A DNA stretch of 6,644 nucleotides from Prevotellaceae bacterium (GTDB taxonomy: Bacteria; Bacteroidota; Bacteroidia; Bacteroidales; UBA932). The notes under the pieces were generated by a model. It had not been told where the DNA came from, did no database searches, and worked only from the letters and a program-made list of their open reading frames with translations. Positions 1-6,644 of this stretch are shown piece by piece. Made by a program: the position numbers and the translations under genes. The stretch covers positions 1 through 6,644 of the forward strand of contig JAISSE010000033.1 of NCBI GenBank assembly GCA_031273285.1, in the 5' to 3' direction. Each line of letters begins with the position of its first letter. Within the stretch, counting starts at the first letter, position 1.

Positions 1-3000
1 CTGCAATAATTTTGCGCTGAAAGGTTTTGTCAGATACGAATCGGCGCCGCTTTCGTAGCCTTCCTCCTTGTCACGAATGGTATCCTTGGCAGTCAGCAGA
101 ATCACAGGTATGTGGCTGGTGCGCACGTCTTCCTTTACGGAACGGCACAGTTCGATACCGTCCATTTCCGGCATCATGATGTCGCTCACGATGATGTCGG
201 GGATGTGTTGAAAAGCCTGTTCCAAGCCTTCCCTGCCGTTGATCGCCGTAATCACGGTAAACTCCAAAGCAAGCGAATCGGCAACATATTCGCAGATGTC
301 GGCGTTATCTTCGATGACAAGTATCATTTGGCGGGTGTTGGCGGCGGTTTCCGTCGGGATTTCGACATTTTCGCTCTTTGGCGTCGGGCGTTCCCTAAAT
401 TCCGTATGCAAGGCGTTGGGATAAGTGTTTTCCGTCAGGATACGGAACTTGAAAACCGTGCCTTTGCCAACCGTACTTTCCACATGGATAACGCCTTCGT
501 GCAGGTCGGTCAGCGATTTGACGAGCGCCAGTCCGATGCCCGTACCCGAAGCTTGATGCTTGCCTTTCGCCTGATAATAGCGGTCGAAGATATGCGGCAG
601 GGCTTCGGGTTCGATGCCGAAACCCGTGTCGGCAACTTCGATTTCCGTATAAAGGATTCCGTTTTCGCTCACTGAACGCAGGGTCAGCCGGATTTCGCCT
701 TCGGGAGTGTATTTCAGGGCGTTCGACAGGAGATTGTTCAGAATGGAAGTAATCATGTCGGCGTCGAAATAAAGTACCGTATCCTTTGTTTCGATATGGA
801 TGCGAAACGAAATCTTCTGGTTACGGTTCAGTTCCTTGTATCGCAAGCCTGTTTCCGTTATCAGGCTTGCGAGGTCGCCCCTGTCCACAGTCAGCCGGCG
901 GTTTTGGGTTTCGGTTTTGCGGAACTCCAGTATCTTGTTGATAAGGTTGAGCAGGTGCATGGCGCTGCTGTGGATGACGTTTATCTTTTTATTGTAATTG
1001 TCGGGCAGATTGGAATCGTGAATCAAATCTTCCAGCGGACCCAAAATCAGTGTGAGCGGCGTACGGAGTTCGTGCGTGATATTGGTGTAGAAACGCAGAC
1101 GTTCGTCGTTGAGTTCCTGTTTGCTGTGGCTCTCTTTTCTTTCCAGTTCCAGCGAACTTTCCAGACGGAGTTTGTTTTTATAGAAATGCAGGAACGCATA
1201 TACGCCCAAGCCGAAAACAAGGGCATAGAAAAGTTTGGCATACCATGTCAGCCAGAACGGAGGATGAATATGAACCGCTACCGCCGCAATGTGCGCCTCG
1301 TCCCATTCGTGGTTTCTCAGTCGCGCTTTCACTTTGAACTTGTAGTCCCCGTGAGGGATATTCCTGAAAACCACCTGATTTTCACTGTGGATATTGTGCC
1401 ATACGTTTTCCATCCCTTCAATGATGTAGGCATATTCCACCTGTCCGCTTTGCGAATAGTCGGGTACGGAAAATGTAATGCGAAAAGAATTTTGATTGTA
1501 CGGCAAATCAAGAACGCCGGTTTCCAGCGAAATCAGAAATTCCTCTTTGGGGCTTCCCGTTTGTTTGTCAAACACGTTGCACTGCATGATTTGCACCGGA
1601 GCCACTTGCCGTTTTTCGGCAATGTCCTTCGGGTCGAAACAGCAAACGCCGCCCAGAGAGCCGAAATAAATCATGCCGTCCGACGTGGTGCAGGCGGAAC
1701 CGATGATGAAATTTTCCGGCGGAATGCCGTCGCGATAGTCGTAATTATCAAATTTCCGGCTGTGTCTGTTCCAACAGGAAATCCCGTTATTGGTACTGAG
1801 CCAGATATTTCCCGCCCTGTCTTCCTGAATGGCGCGCACGTGGCTGTCGGCAAGTTCCTGTTCTTCGTTATACAATTCAAAATGAGAAGGATTGCTGCTG
1901 TCGTTAAAATATCCGATGCCGTTGCGGGTGGCTGCCCAAACGCCTCCTTTACCGTCGATATACAAATGATTGATTGCATTGGAACAGAATCCGTTTTCAT
2001 TGTTAAACTCCGCCACTAACCTGTTGTTCCGGTCGAAAACAAAGATACCTTTTCCAAATGTTCCCACCCAGAGTTTGCCCTGCCGGTCGCAGAGGATACT
2101 GTACACTATCTTGTCCGAAAGTTGATTGTTGATGGAATCTTCTTTCCTGATTACGCCTTCCACATAAGAGTATAATCCGATATTGGTGCCTATCCACATT
2201 TTTCCGTCAACGTCTTCAAAAAACGTGCTAAATTCGTGGATATTACTTAAATCCAAGTCGATTCGTTTTAAACGGCTGTTTTTAGGATTAAATTTTAATA
2301 TGCTTCCATATAATCCCAGCCATAACATGTCCTGCCGGTCGCACTTGATGGTATAGATTTGCGTATGAGATTCCGACAGGTAATTCGACAAGTCGAAGAT
2401 TTGTCTTACTTTAAAGTTTTGTGAAACGGCCAATTCATTTTCACTACCTATCCATAGCTGCTGCTCGCTGTCAACGCAAAGAGCCCATGCAGGTTTATGT
2501 TTCAGTTTGTCGTCTTTTACCGTGGAGTAGGGCAAAATGCGGAATGTCGGCTGTGTGTTTCCGATAAAATCCAGCCCGCTGCCGTAGTCGCCCGTCCAGA
2601 TATTGTTGAACCTGTCCTGAAACAGGCTTCGGGTTTTGCCGGAGGCGGTTATATTCCGAAATTGCACCTCTTCGGGATTCATAAACGGGATGTTCTGCAA
2701 ATTAAGGATACTGATTCCGCCCACATCCGCGGCAATCCATAGCGTACCGTCTTTCATTTCCCTGATACCATACACATAATCGGAAGCCAGCGAACCTGCA
2801 TTGGCGGGATCGTGCCTGAAACGGATAAATTCTTCGCTCTGCGGATTGAACAGGGCAAGTCCGCAGTCGGTTCCCACCCAAATGTTTTTCTTTTGGTCGA
2901 TGCACACCGTGCGCACATTATTTCCCGGTAAACTCTTGGGATTGGCAGGGTCGTGTCGAAAATTCCGAACGGTTTTGCTTTTGATGTCGAGAATACTTAA

Positions 3001-3567
3001 TCCGTCTTCAACATGACCGATATACAGGTGATTATTTCCGTCGTCAACGGCACACCAGTTTTGCGAAGGCAAGTCTTTGAACAGAGCAATCCGTTTGTTT
3101 TTCCTGTCATAGTAGTCTATACCTACATGATAATGAGTAATCCAGATACCACCGTCGGCAGCGGGAGACAGGTGTGTAACATCATTCGTAACCAATCCGT
3201 TTTCTGTTGTATAGTTTTTAAACTGCTGTGTCGTGAAGTCGAATATGCTGATACCGTTTCTCTGCGTACCGATCCATAAGGTATTCTCTTCTTTGTCATA
3301 TAATAATGCGTTCAGCGCATTGCTGACCAGACCGGAATTGTTTTCCCTGTAAACGACAAACGACCGTCCGTCGAATTTGTTTAACCCCGATTCCGTCGCC
3401 ACCCAGATGCAGCCCTGCCCGTCCTGCGTGATGTCTTTCACATAGTTGTTGGACAGTCCGTTTTCCAAACCGAGATGCCTGAACGTGTAGGGCTGGGCAA
3501 AGACGCCGACGGACAGCAGAAGGAGAAACACGGGGAAGATGCGATGAATAATTTTTTGAGCTGTCAT
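1..3567 (-). CDS. Hybrid two-component system sensor kinase/response regulator (HTCS), 3' end outside window
   Basis: The frame is open for 1189 codons from ATG at 3567 to the window edge. Residues 1-24 form a signal peptide (Lys/Arg start, FLLLLSVGVFA, likely cut before Q25). Residues ~30-650 hold 14 Reg_prop-type blades, each with a W-(I/V)-G-T-like motif (near 54, 97, 141, 181, 229, 276, 323, 372, 415, 457, 498, 545, 588, 632), as expected for two seven-bladed propellers. A Y_Y_Y domain follows (~688-768), then one membrane helix (~771-796). The cytoplasmic part has HisKA (ITHELRTPL, phospho-acceptor H832), HATPase_c (N box N945/N949, G1 DTGFGI 980-985, G2 GTGIGLAL 1008-1015) and a receiver domain (E1086/D1087, phospho-acceptor D1129, T1159, K1181). 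All catalytic residues seen are intact. Family members are usually ~1300-1400 residues and end in an AraC-type HTH, which must lie left of position 1. By family knowledge it senses a periplasmic ligand, often an oligosaccharide, and activates transcription; the ligand cannot be read here. It starts 8 bp after the upstream ATPase stop with no Shine-Dalgarno. Confidence 0.96.
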   Translation of the reverse strand, partial: MTAQKIIHRIFPVFLLLLSVGVFAQPYTFRHLGLENGLSNNYVKDITQDGQGCIWVATESGLNKFDGRSFVVYRENNSGLVSNALNALLYDKEENTLWIGTQRNGISIFDFTTQQFKNYTTENGLVTNDVTHLSPAADGGIWITHYHVGIDYYDRKNKRIALFKDLPSQNWCAVDDGNNHLYIGHVEDGLSILDIKSKTVRNFRHDPANPKSLPGNNVRTVCIDQKKNIWVGTDCGLALFNPQSEEFIRFRHDPANAGSLASDYVYGIREMKDGTLWIAADVGGISILNLQNIPFMNPEEVQFRNITASGKTRSLFQDRFNNIWTGDYGSGLDFIGNTQPTFRILPYSTVKDDKLKHKPAWALCVDSEQQLWIGSENELAVSQNFKVRQIFDLSNYLSESHTQIYTIKCDRQDMLWLGLYGSILKFNPKNSRLKRIDLDLSNIHEFSTFFEDVDGKMWIGTNIGLYSYVEGVIRKEDSINNQLSDKIVYSILCDRQGKLWVGTFGKGIFVFDRNNRLVAEFNNENGFCSNAINHLYIDGKGGVWAATRNGIGYFNDSSNPSHFELYNEEQELADSHVRAIQEDRAGNIWLSTNNGISCWNRHSRKFDNYDYRDGIPPENFIIGSACTTSDGMIYFGSLGGVCCFDPKDIAEKRQVAPVQIMQCNVFDKQTGSPKEEFLISLETGVLDLPYNQNSFRITFSVPDYSQSGQVEYAYIIEGMENVWHNIHSENQVVFRNIPHGDYKFKVKARLRNHEWDEAHIAAVAVHIHPPFWLTWYAKLFYALVFGLGVYAFLHFYKNKLRLESSLELERKESHSKQELNDERLRFYTNITHELRTPLTLILGPLEDLIHDSNLPDNYNKKINVIHSSAMHLLNLINKILEFRKTETQNRRLTVDRGDLASLITETGLRYKELNRNQKISFRIHIETKDTVLYFDADMITSILNNLLSNALKYTPEGEIRLTLRSVSENGILYTEIEVADTGFGIEPEALPHIFDRYYQAKGKHQASGTGIGLALVKSLTDLHEGVIHVESTVGKGTVFKFRILTENTYPNALHTEFRERPTPKSENVEIPTETAANTRQMILVIEDNADICEYVADSLALEFTVITAINGREGLEQAFQHIPDIIVSDIMMPEMDGIELCRSVKEDVRTSHIPVILLTAKDTIRDKEEGYESGADSYLTKPFSAKLLQ

Positions 3568-3575
3568 AAGGATAA

Positions 3576-4907
3576 TCAATTATTATCGGATAAAATCTTT
3601 CCTGCCGCGTAGAGCGGGTAAATTTTGATATTCTGAAATTCGCCGAAATTTTCCAGAGAGCAACGGATACCGTAATTTTGTTGTTTTTCGGCAAGGAAGA
3701 GAAACATACTCTGCATGGCTCCTTTGGTTCCGGCTTTCACTTCCACAGGCACGATTTCCTGTCCGTGCTGAATCACGTAATCGACTTCGGCTGTGCTGCC
3801 GCCTTTTTCCCGTTGCCAATAGTAGAGTTCGGCAGGCAGACGGTTGTTTTGCGATTTTACCAGTTCCGTACCCACAAACATTTCGGCTAAAGCTCCCTTG
3901 TTGATTTGTTCGATTTTTTCATCCAATAAAAGCGCTGTCGGGTCTAATCTGAGAAAACGCTGATAAATTCCCGTATCAAATATCATCAGTTTTTGATAGC
4001 GCTTGTTTGTTTCGGCTGCCAAAGGCAATCCGTTTGCGGAAGTATGCGTTGCCGAATAGACCAAGCCTGCCATTCTCAACAGTTCAATACTCTCTTTTAC
4101 TTGCACCTGATTGGCTGATGTGGCAGCTTTGGAGTAGGTAAATTTTTGTCCTGTTTGTGCAATAACGGCAGAAAAAACCTCTTCCAGCCGTGTAGCGGGT
4201 ACGCGCTGTTTGTATTTTGCAAAATCATTGTAAAACGTTTCGGTCAGTTCGTCCAGGATGTTCCGGCAATCGAGCAGCGAGCCTCCGGAAGCATATTTCG
4301 ATACCACTTCGGGCATTCCGCCAATGACGATAAAACGCAAGAAAAGTTCCTTCAATTGATTGTGAATGGCTTCCGATAATGGATTTTGAGGATTTGCTGC
4401 GTTCAACTTTTCGAGCAGCATATTTCGTCCCATCGCCTGCAAAAATTCTTCAAACGAAAACGGGTACATGTAGATTGAACGTACCCTGCCAACCGCATAC
4501 GAGGGTATTTTTACCAAAGCAAATTCCAACAGCGAACCGGCGGCAATAACATGTAACGCGGGCATTTGCTCGTAAAAATAGCGCAACGAGGAAACAGCGT
4601 CAACGCACGACTGTACTTCGTCGAGAAACAACAGGGTTTTTCCTGCAATAACCGGTTGTTCGTATAACGCCGAAAGTTCGTCGCAAATCAGGCGAGGGTC
4701 GGAATGACGCTCAAAAATCTTTTTTGCGCCTGCATGATCCTTGTTCTCAAAATTGATTTCCAAAAAATACTCAAACTGTTTGCCCAGCTCACGCACGGCG
4801 GACGATTTGCCAACCTGCCTTGCTCCGCGCAGCAATAGCGGTTTTCGAGTCGCAGCGTTTTTCCATTCCGAAAAAGCCAAATCAATGTTTCTCTTTAAAT
4901 ACTCCAT
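3576..4907 (-). CDS. AAA_14/DUF4143 family ATPase (complete)
   Basis: This 443-residue protein has the two-part layout of the AAA_14 plus DUF4143 family. The N-terminal P-loop domain shows Walker A (GARQVGKS, 28-35), Walker B (LLFLDEVQ, 92-99, D96/E97) and a sensor-like AAGSLLEF (122-129). The C-terminal part carries the family's PD-(D/E)XK nuclease-like core: E342 in ALAEMFVGTEL, D376 in AEVDYVI, and E389/K391 in VPVEVKAG. Length is normal and all these motifs are intact, so it should bind ATP. Whether the nuclease-like fold cuts DNA is not established, and the cellular role of the family is unclear. No signal peptide or membrane segment is seen, so it is cytoplasmic. ATG at 4907 is chosen because it lies ~45 bp below a good -7 box and gives the expected MEYLKRNI-type N-terminus; ATGs at 4940 and 4920 open only very short frames. 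Its TGA is 8 bp before the HTCS start, so the two genes are probably co-transcribed. Confidence 0.93.
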   Translation of the reverse strand: MEYLKRNIDLAFSEWKNAATRKPLLLRGARQVGKSSAVRELGKQFEYFLEINFENKDHAGAKKIFERHSDPRLICDELSALYEQPVIAGKTLLFLDEVQSCVDAVSSLRYFYEQMPALHVIAAGSLLEFALVKIPSYAVGRVRSIYMYPFSFEEFLQAMGRNMLLEKLNAANPQNPLSEAIHNQLKELFLRFIVIGGMPEVVSKYASGGSLLDCRNILDELTETFYNDFAKYKQRVPATRLEEVFSAVIAQTGQKFTYSKAATSANQVQVKESIELLRMAGLVYSATHTSANGLPLAAETNKRYQKLMIFDTGIYQRFLRLDPTALLLDEKIEQINKGALAEMFVGTELVKSQNNRLPAELYYWQREKGGSTAEVDYVIQHGQEIVPVEVKAGTKGAMQSMFLFLAEKQQNYGIRCSLENFGEFQNIKIYPLYAAGKILSDNN

Positions 4908-4951
4908 AATAAAATACCATATTTATAATTACGCCGTCATTTTTTATTGTG

Positions 4952-4983
4952 CAAAGATACGTTTTTTTAATTATTGGGGGCAA
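4952..4983 (-). promoter_or_regulatory. Bacteroidota-type promoter for the intact ATPase gene
   Basis: On the minus strand, TATCTTTG at 4959-4952 matches the Bacteroidota -7 consensus TAnnTTTG exactly. A TTG at 4983-4981 lies 21 nt upstream, the right distance for the -33 element. Transcription would begin around 4945, leaving an untranslated leader of roughly 38 nt before ATG 4907. The -33 TTG lies inside one of two ATTGGGGGCAAT repeats, so a protein bound there could block or assist the sigma factor. The promoter call rests on motif match and position; the regulation is inference. Confidence 0.72.
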
Positions 4984-5017
4984 TAATCCTTCTCTTTTTA
5001 ATAAAATTGGGGGCAAT
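4964..5017. repeat. Pair of direct repeats containing ATTGGGGGCAAT
   Basis: ATTGGGGGCAAT occurs at 4973-4984 and 5006-5017, starting 33 bp apart. The match extends leftwards: both copies are preceded by TTTTTAAT (4964-4971 and 4995-5002), with a 1-nt versus 3-nt linker. Each 12-mer has inverted ends (ATTG/CAAT around four G), so it could form a small dyad. The copies lie between the decapitated ATPase stop and the intact ATPase promoter, and the copy at 4973-4984 overlaps the -33 element. An operator pair is the most natural reading. The remnant of a duplication or insertion boundary is an alternative. Confidence 0.6.
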
Positions 5018-5029
5018 GTTAGAGAGAGA

Positions 5030-6094
5030 TCAAACTCCGATACTTAACTCTTTGAAGATTGAATCTTTCCACGAAACAAATTTCCCCTGTGCGGTTTGAA
5101 AATTTTGGTCGCCGCCATACGCCACCAAACTGTTTTCGGGCGCCACAACCGACAAACTTTGCAAGGCTTTCAGCCCCTTGAAATAATCGCTGTTCATGGT
5201 GCTGCCCGATTTGATTTCAACCGCCGTAATGGCAGATGCTTTTTCTATCAGTAAATCGACTTCCACGCCGTTGCTGTCGCGCCAGAAATAGATGTTCGGT
5301 TCTTTTCCCGCGGCATAATTTTGTTTCAGAAATTCGCCGATCACCCAGTTTTCAAACAGTTCGCCGCGCAGGTAATGCGTTTGCAGTTGCTTCGCATTTT
5401 CAATTCCAAGCAGCGAACACGCCAGTCCGGTATCGTAAAAATAGATTTTCGGAGATTTCACAAGTCGCTTGTTGAAATTCTTGTGGTAGGGCTTGAGTTG
5501 AAAAATGATATAACTCGTTTCCAGAACCGACAACCATGCCTGTACGGTTTCGGCGCTGATACCGCACTCGTTTGCCAGTGAAGCGATGTTGAGCAATTGC
5601 CCGATACGCCCCGCGCAAAGTTTTACAAAACGGATAAAAAGGGATAAATCTGCAATGTTTCGCAACAGACGTACATCACGCTCCACATAGGTTTGAATGT
5701 AGGCGGGATAAAAATCTGCGGGCTGGATATTTTTGTCGAAAATACGCGGGTAACCGCCGGAGAAAATAAGCTCGTTCACCTGTTCGGAAGCGAGCGAAGC
5801 GTTTTTGAGTTCTGCATGCGAAAAGGGCAGAAGTTTGAGAATTGCCACCCTGCCCGCAAGCGATTGCGAAATGTTTTGCATCAGCAGAAAATTTTGCGAG
5901 CCTGACAGTATGAAACGTCCCGCCGTATTTTCCCTGTCGGTAATCGACTGTATATAAGAAAATAATTGCGGAACATACTGTGCCTCGTCGATAATGGTTT
6001 TGTTTCTGTAGTTATTCAAAAAACCGCGCGGGTCGTCTTGAGCCAGCAGCCGGATATCCGGTTCCTCAAGAGAAACATAGTCGTAGCACCACAT
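5030..6094 (-). pseudogene. 5'-truncated AAA_14/DUF4143 ATPase (Walker A missing)
   Basis: From ATG 6094 to TGA at 5030-5032 there are 354 codons of clear family sequence. It opens with YDYVSLEEPDIRLLAQDDPR, the strand and loop normally ~20-30 residues after Walker A. Numbered from that ATG, Walker B is TIIDEAQ (D36/E37), followed by the sensor region FILSGSQNF and SQSLAGRVAILKLLPFS. The DUF4143 part shows YIQTYVERDVR, and its nuclease-like core has D280 in VEVDLLIE and E293/K295 in AVEIKSGS. About 45-50 N-terminal residues, including the GxxxxGK(S/T) loop, are absent and none is encoded in the ~550 bp upstream. A repeat array begins at 6101 instead. The reading frame continues open through the array to a stop at 6482-6484, so a fused protein could start at TTG 6337 or ATG 6298, but its first ~80 residues would be translated repeat. 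Without Walker A it should not hydrolyse ATP. It belongs to a different subfamily from the intact ATPase next door. Family is sure; pseudogene status is likely but inferred. Confidence 0.8.
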
Positions 6095-6100
6095 CGAATA

Positions 6101-6250
6101 TCCGCAGGAGGGGCCAGATCCAATCCTGCCAGGAGGCAAGGAATCCAATCCTGGGGAAAGCAAAGGAATCCAATCCCGGGCGAAGGTAAGGAATTCAATT
6201 CCGAGACGAGGGAAGAGATGCAATCCCGGGAGGAGGGATATGACCGGATC
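6101..6250. repeat. Degenerate tandem array, six units of exactly 25 bp
   Basis: Units begin at 6101, 6126, 6151, 6176, 6201 and 6226. Each starts with a purine-rich half such as CCGCAGGAGG, CCGGGCGAAGG or CCGGGAGGAGGG and ends in CAATC, CAATC, CAATC, CAATT, CAATC or GGATC. The second and third share AAGGAATCCAATC at the same register. No unit is identical to another, but the 25-bp register holds across all six without a gap. The array abuts the truncated ATPase: gene-like sequence ends near 6094 and the first unit begins at 6101. No spacer-repeat alternation is present, so this is not CRISPR. Function unknown. Confidence 0.85.
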
Positions 6251-6470
6251 CCCGCAGGAGGAATCCGATCGCGTCCATTCGATAAGGATCGGGTCCATTC
6301 GATAAGGATCGGGTCCACTGGACAGGCATTGCCCCAACTGGACACCGATTGCCCCAACTGGACACCGATCGGCTCCACTGGACAGGGATCCGGACGGACC
6401 CAGATGGATCGGACCCGGCAGAGACTGATTGAACCCGCCAGAGACTGAGCTGACACAGTCCAGACCGTTG
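6251..6470. repeat. Degenerate tandem array, about eleven units of exactly 20 bp
   Basis: Units begin every 20 bp from 6251 to 6451. Most end in GATC or GATT (GATC at 6270, 6290, 6310, 6370, 6390, 6410; ATT at 6330, 6350, 6430). Neighbouring units fall into subfamilies: 6271 and 6291 are G(C/G)GTCCATTCGATAAGGATC, 19 of 20 identical; 6331 and 6351 are GCCCCAACTGGACACCGAT(T/C), also 19 of 20; 6311 and 6371 share TCCACTGGACAGG; 6411 and 6431 share CAGAGACTGA. The last unit (6451) is weak. GC is about 60% in the units I counted, higher than the flanking genes. The array is open in several frames on both strands, but 20 is not a multiple of three, so no repeated peptide is encoded. Function unknown. 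Confidence 0.87.
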
Positions 6471-6530
6471 CATAAAGAGAGTTAAGCCTGAATAACGTCG
6501 ATGATGCAGATATAACGTCGGTGAACAAGA
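6471..6530. repeat. Probable continuation of the 20-bp array, three AT-richer units
   Basis: ATAACGTCG occurs at 6492-6500 and again exactly 20 bp later at 6512-6520. The preceding 20 bp (6471-6490) begins CATAAAGAGAGT, which aligns with AATAACGTCGAT and TATAACGTCGGT at the same register. Phase is continuous with the units at 6251-6470, which suggests an older, more diverged end of the same array. Only three units support this. Confidence 0.5.
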
Positions 6531-6644
6531 GATCAGCCAGGCGAAGGACGAACGGCAAGTGTCGGGCCGGGTCTCTTCTCCGTTTTGTCTCAAATATTGA
6601 CTGAATCTGTCGGTTTGTTTTGAAAAGTTTCGTTCGTTGAGTTG
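6531..6644. other. Unassigned right edge
   Basis: I recognise no gene, RNA or promoter here. On the minus strand two frames enter open from the edge and continue into the array. One reads QLNERNFSKQTDRFSQYLRQ near the edge, which is compositionally protein-like, but it turns into array-derived sequence within about 60 codons. It might be the 3' end of a gene lying to the right that lost its own stop to the array, or may be chance. A Walker A loop for the truncated ATPase is not encoded here in any minus-strand frame. Confidence 0.35.

Noticed and set aside
796..2019. A 407-codon open frame on the plus strand, and others at 112-675 and 2497-2742
   Set aside because: They lie wholly opposite the HTCS gene, whose domains and motifs are unbroken there. 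The plus-strand products show no recognisable motifs; long antisense frames are a side effect of its codon use.
3571..3587. Inverted repeat GATAAT-CAATT-ATTATC at the ATPase/HTCS junction as a terminator
   Set aside because: The stem is six AT-rich pairs with no following T tract, and it overlaps a stop codon. It is too weak to call.
4920..4940. ATGs at 4940 and 4920 as start sites for a leader peptide or longer ATPase
   Set aside because: The first reaches a stop after three codons and the second is in another frame and ends after about a dozen codons. No stem-loop attenuator is seen.
6329..6357. ATTGCCCC in two array units resembling the ATTGCCCCCAAT repeats near the ATPase promoter
   Set aside because: The shared stretch is only about eight to nine bases and diverges straight after, so chance is sufficient.
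5966..6448. Plus-strand open frame of 160 codons across the array
   Set aside because: Its first part is antisense to the ATPase and the rest is repeat read in shifting frames, since 25 and 20 are not multiples of three. No protein family is recognisable.
6101..6530. CRISPR array
   Set aside because: There is no constant repeat alternating with unrelated spacers, units are only 20-25 bp, and no cas genes are visible.
6016..6593. Two minus-strand open frames running through the array
   Set aside because: Most of their length is array-derived and the left end overlaps the true ATPase frame. Absence of stops is explained by GC-rich repeats poor in stop triplets.

Overview
The window looks like chromosomal DNA of a member of the Bacteroidota, most likely a Bacteroidales-type organism. 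Two things point there. The left half is a hybrid two-component system (HTCS) protein, a fused sensor, kinase and regulator architecture characteristic of that phylum. The only clear promoter has the Bacteroidota layout, a -33 TTG and a -7 TAnnTTTG box. No Shine-Dalgarno sequence precedes the start codons, which also fits. I cannot name a genus.

All recognisable genes lie on the minus strand, so the window reads from right to left. (1) 6644-6531: an unassigned edge. (2) 6530-6101: a degenerate tandem array with no recognised function. It is built from ten or more 20-bp units and then six 25-bp units. (3) 6094-5030: the 3' part of an AAA_14/DUF4143 ATPase gene. It keeps Walker B and the nuclease-like C-terminus but has no Walker A; the array begins where the missing N-terminus should be. 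(4) 5029-4908: a short intergenic region with two copies of ATTGGGGGCAAT, one of which overlaps the -33 element of a good promoter. (5) 4907-3576: a complete second AAA_14/DUF4143 ATPase of a different subfamily. (6) 3567-1: an HTCS protein starting only 8 bp after that ATPase stops. It runs off the left edge before its expected AraC-type DNA-binding domain.

The intact ATPase and the HTCS gene are probably co-transcribed from the promoter near 4955, because I see no convincing separate promoter before the HTCS gene. The HTCS would sense a ligand, usually a glycan fragment, in the periplasm and switch on a nearby utilisation locus. No such locus is visible here. The ATPase role is unknown. AAA_14/DUF4143 genes are common, often multicopy accessory genes in this phylum, so the neighbourhood may be chance.

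The part that known families do not explain is the array at 6101-6530. It has exact 25-bp spacing that switches to exact 20-bp spacing at 6250/6251, runs of near-identical neighbouring units, and a junction that decapitates a gene.
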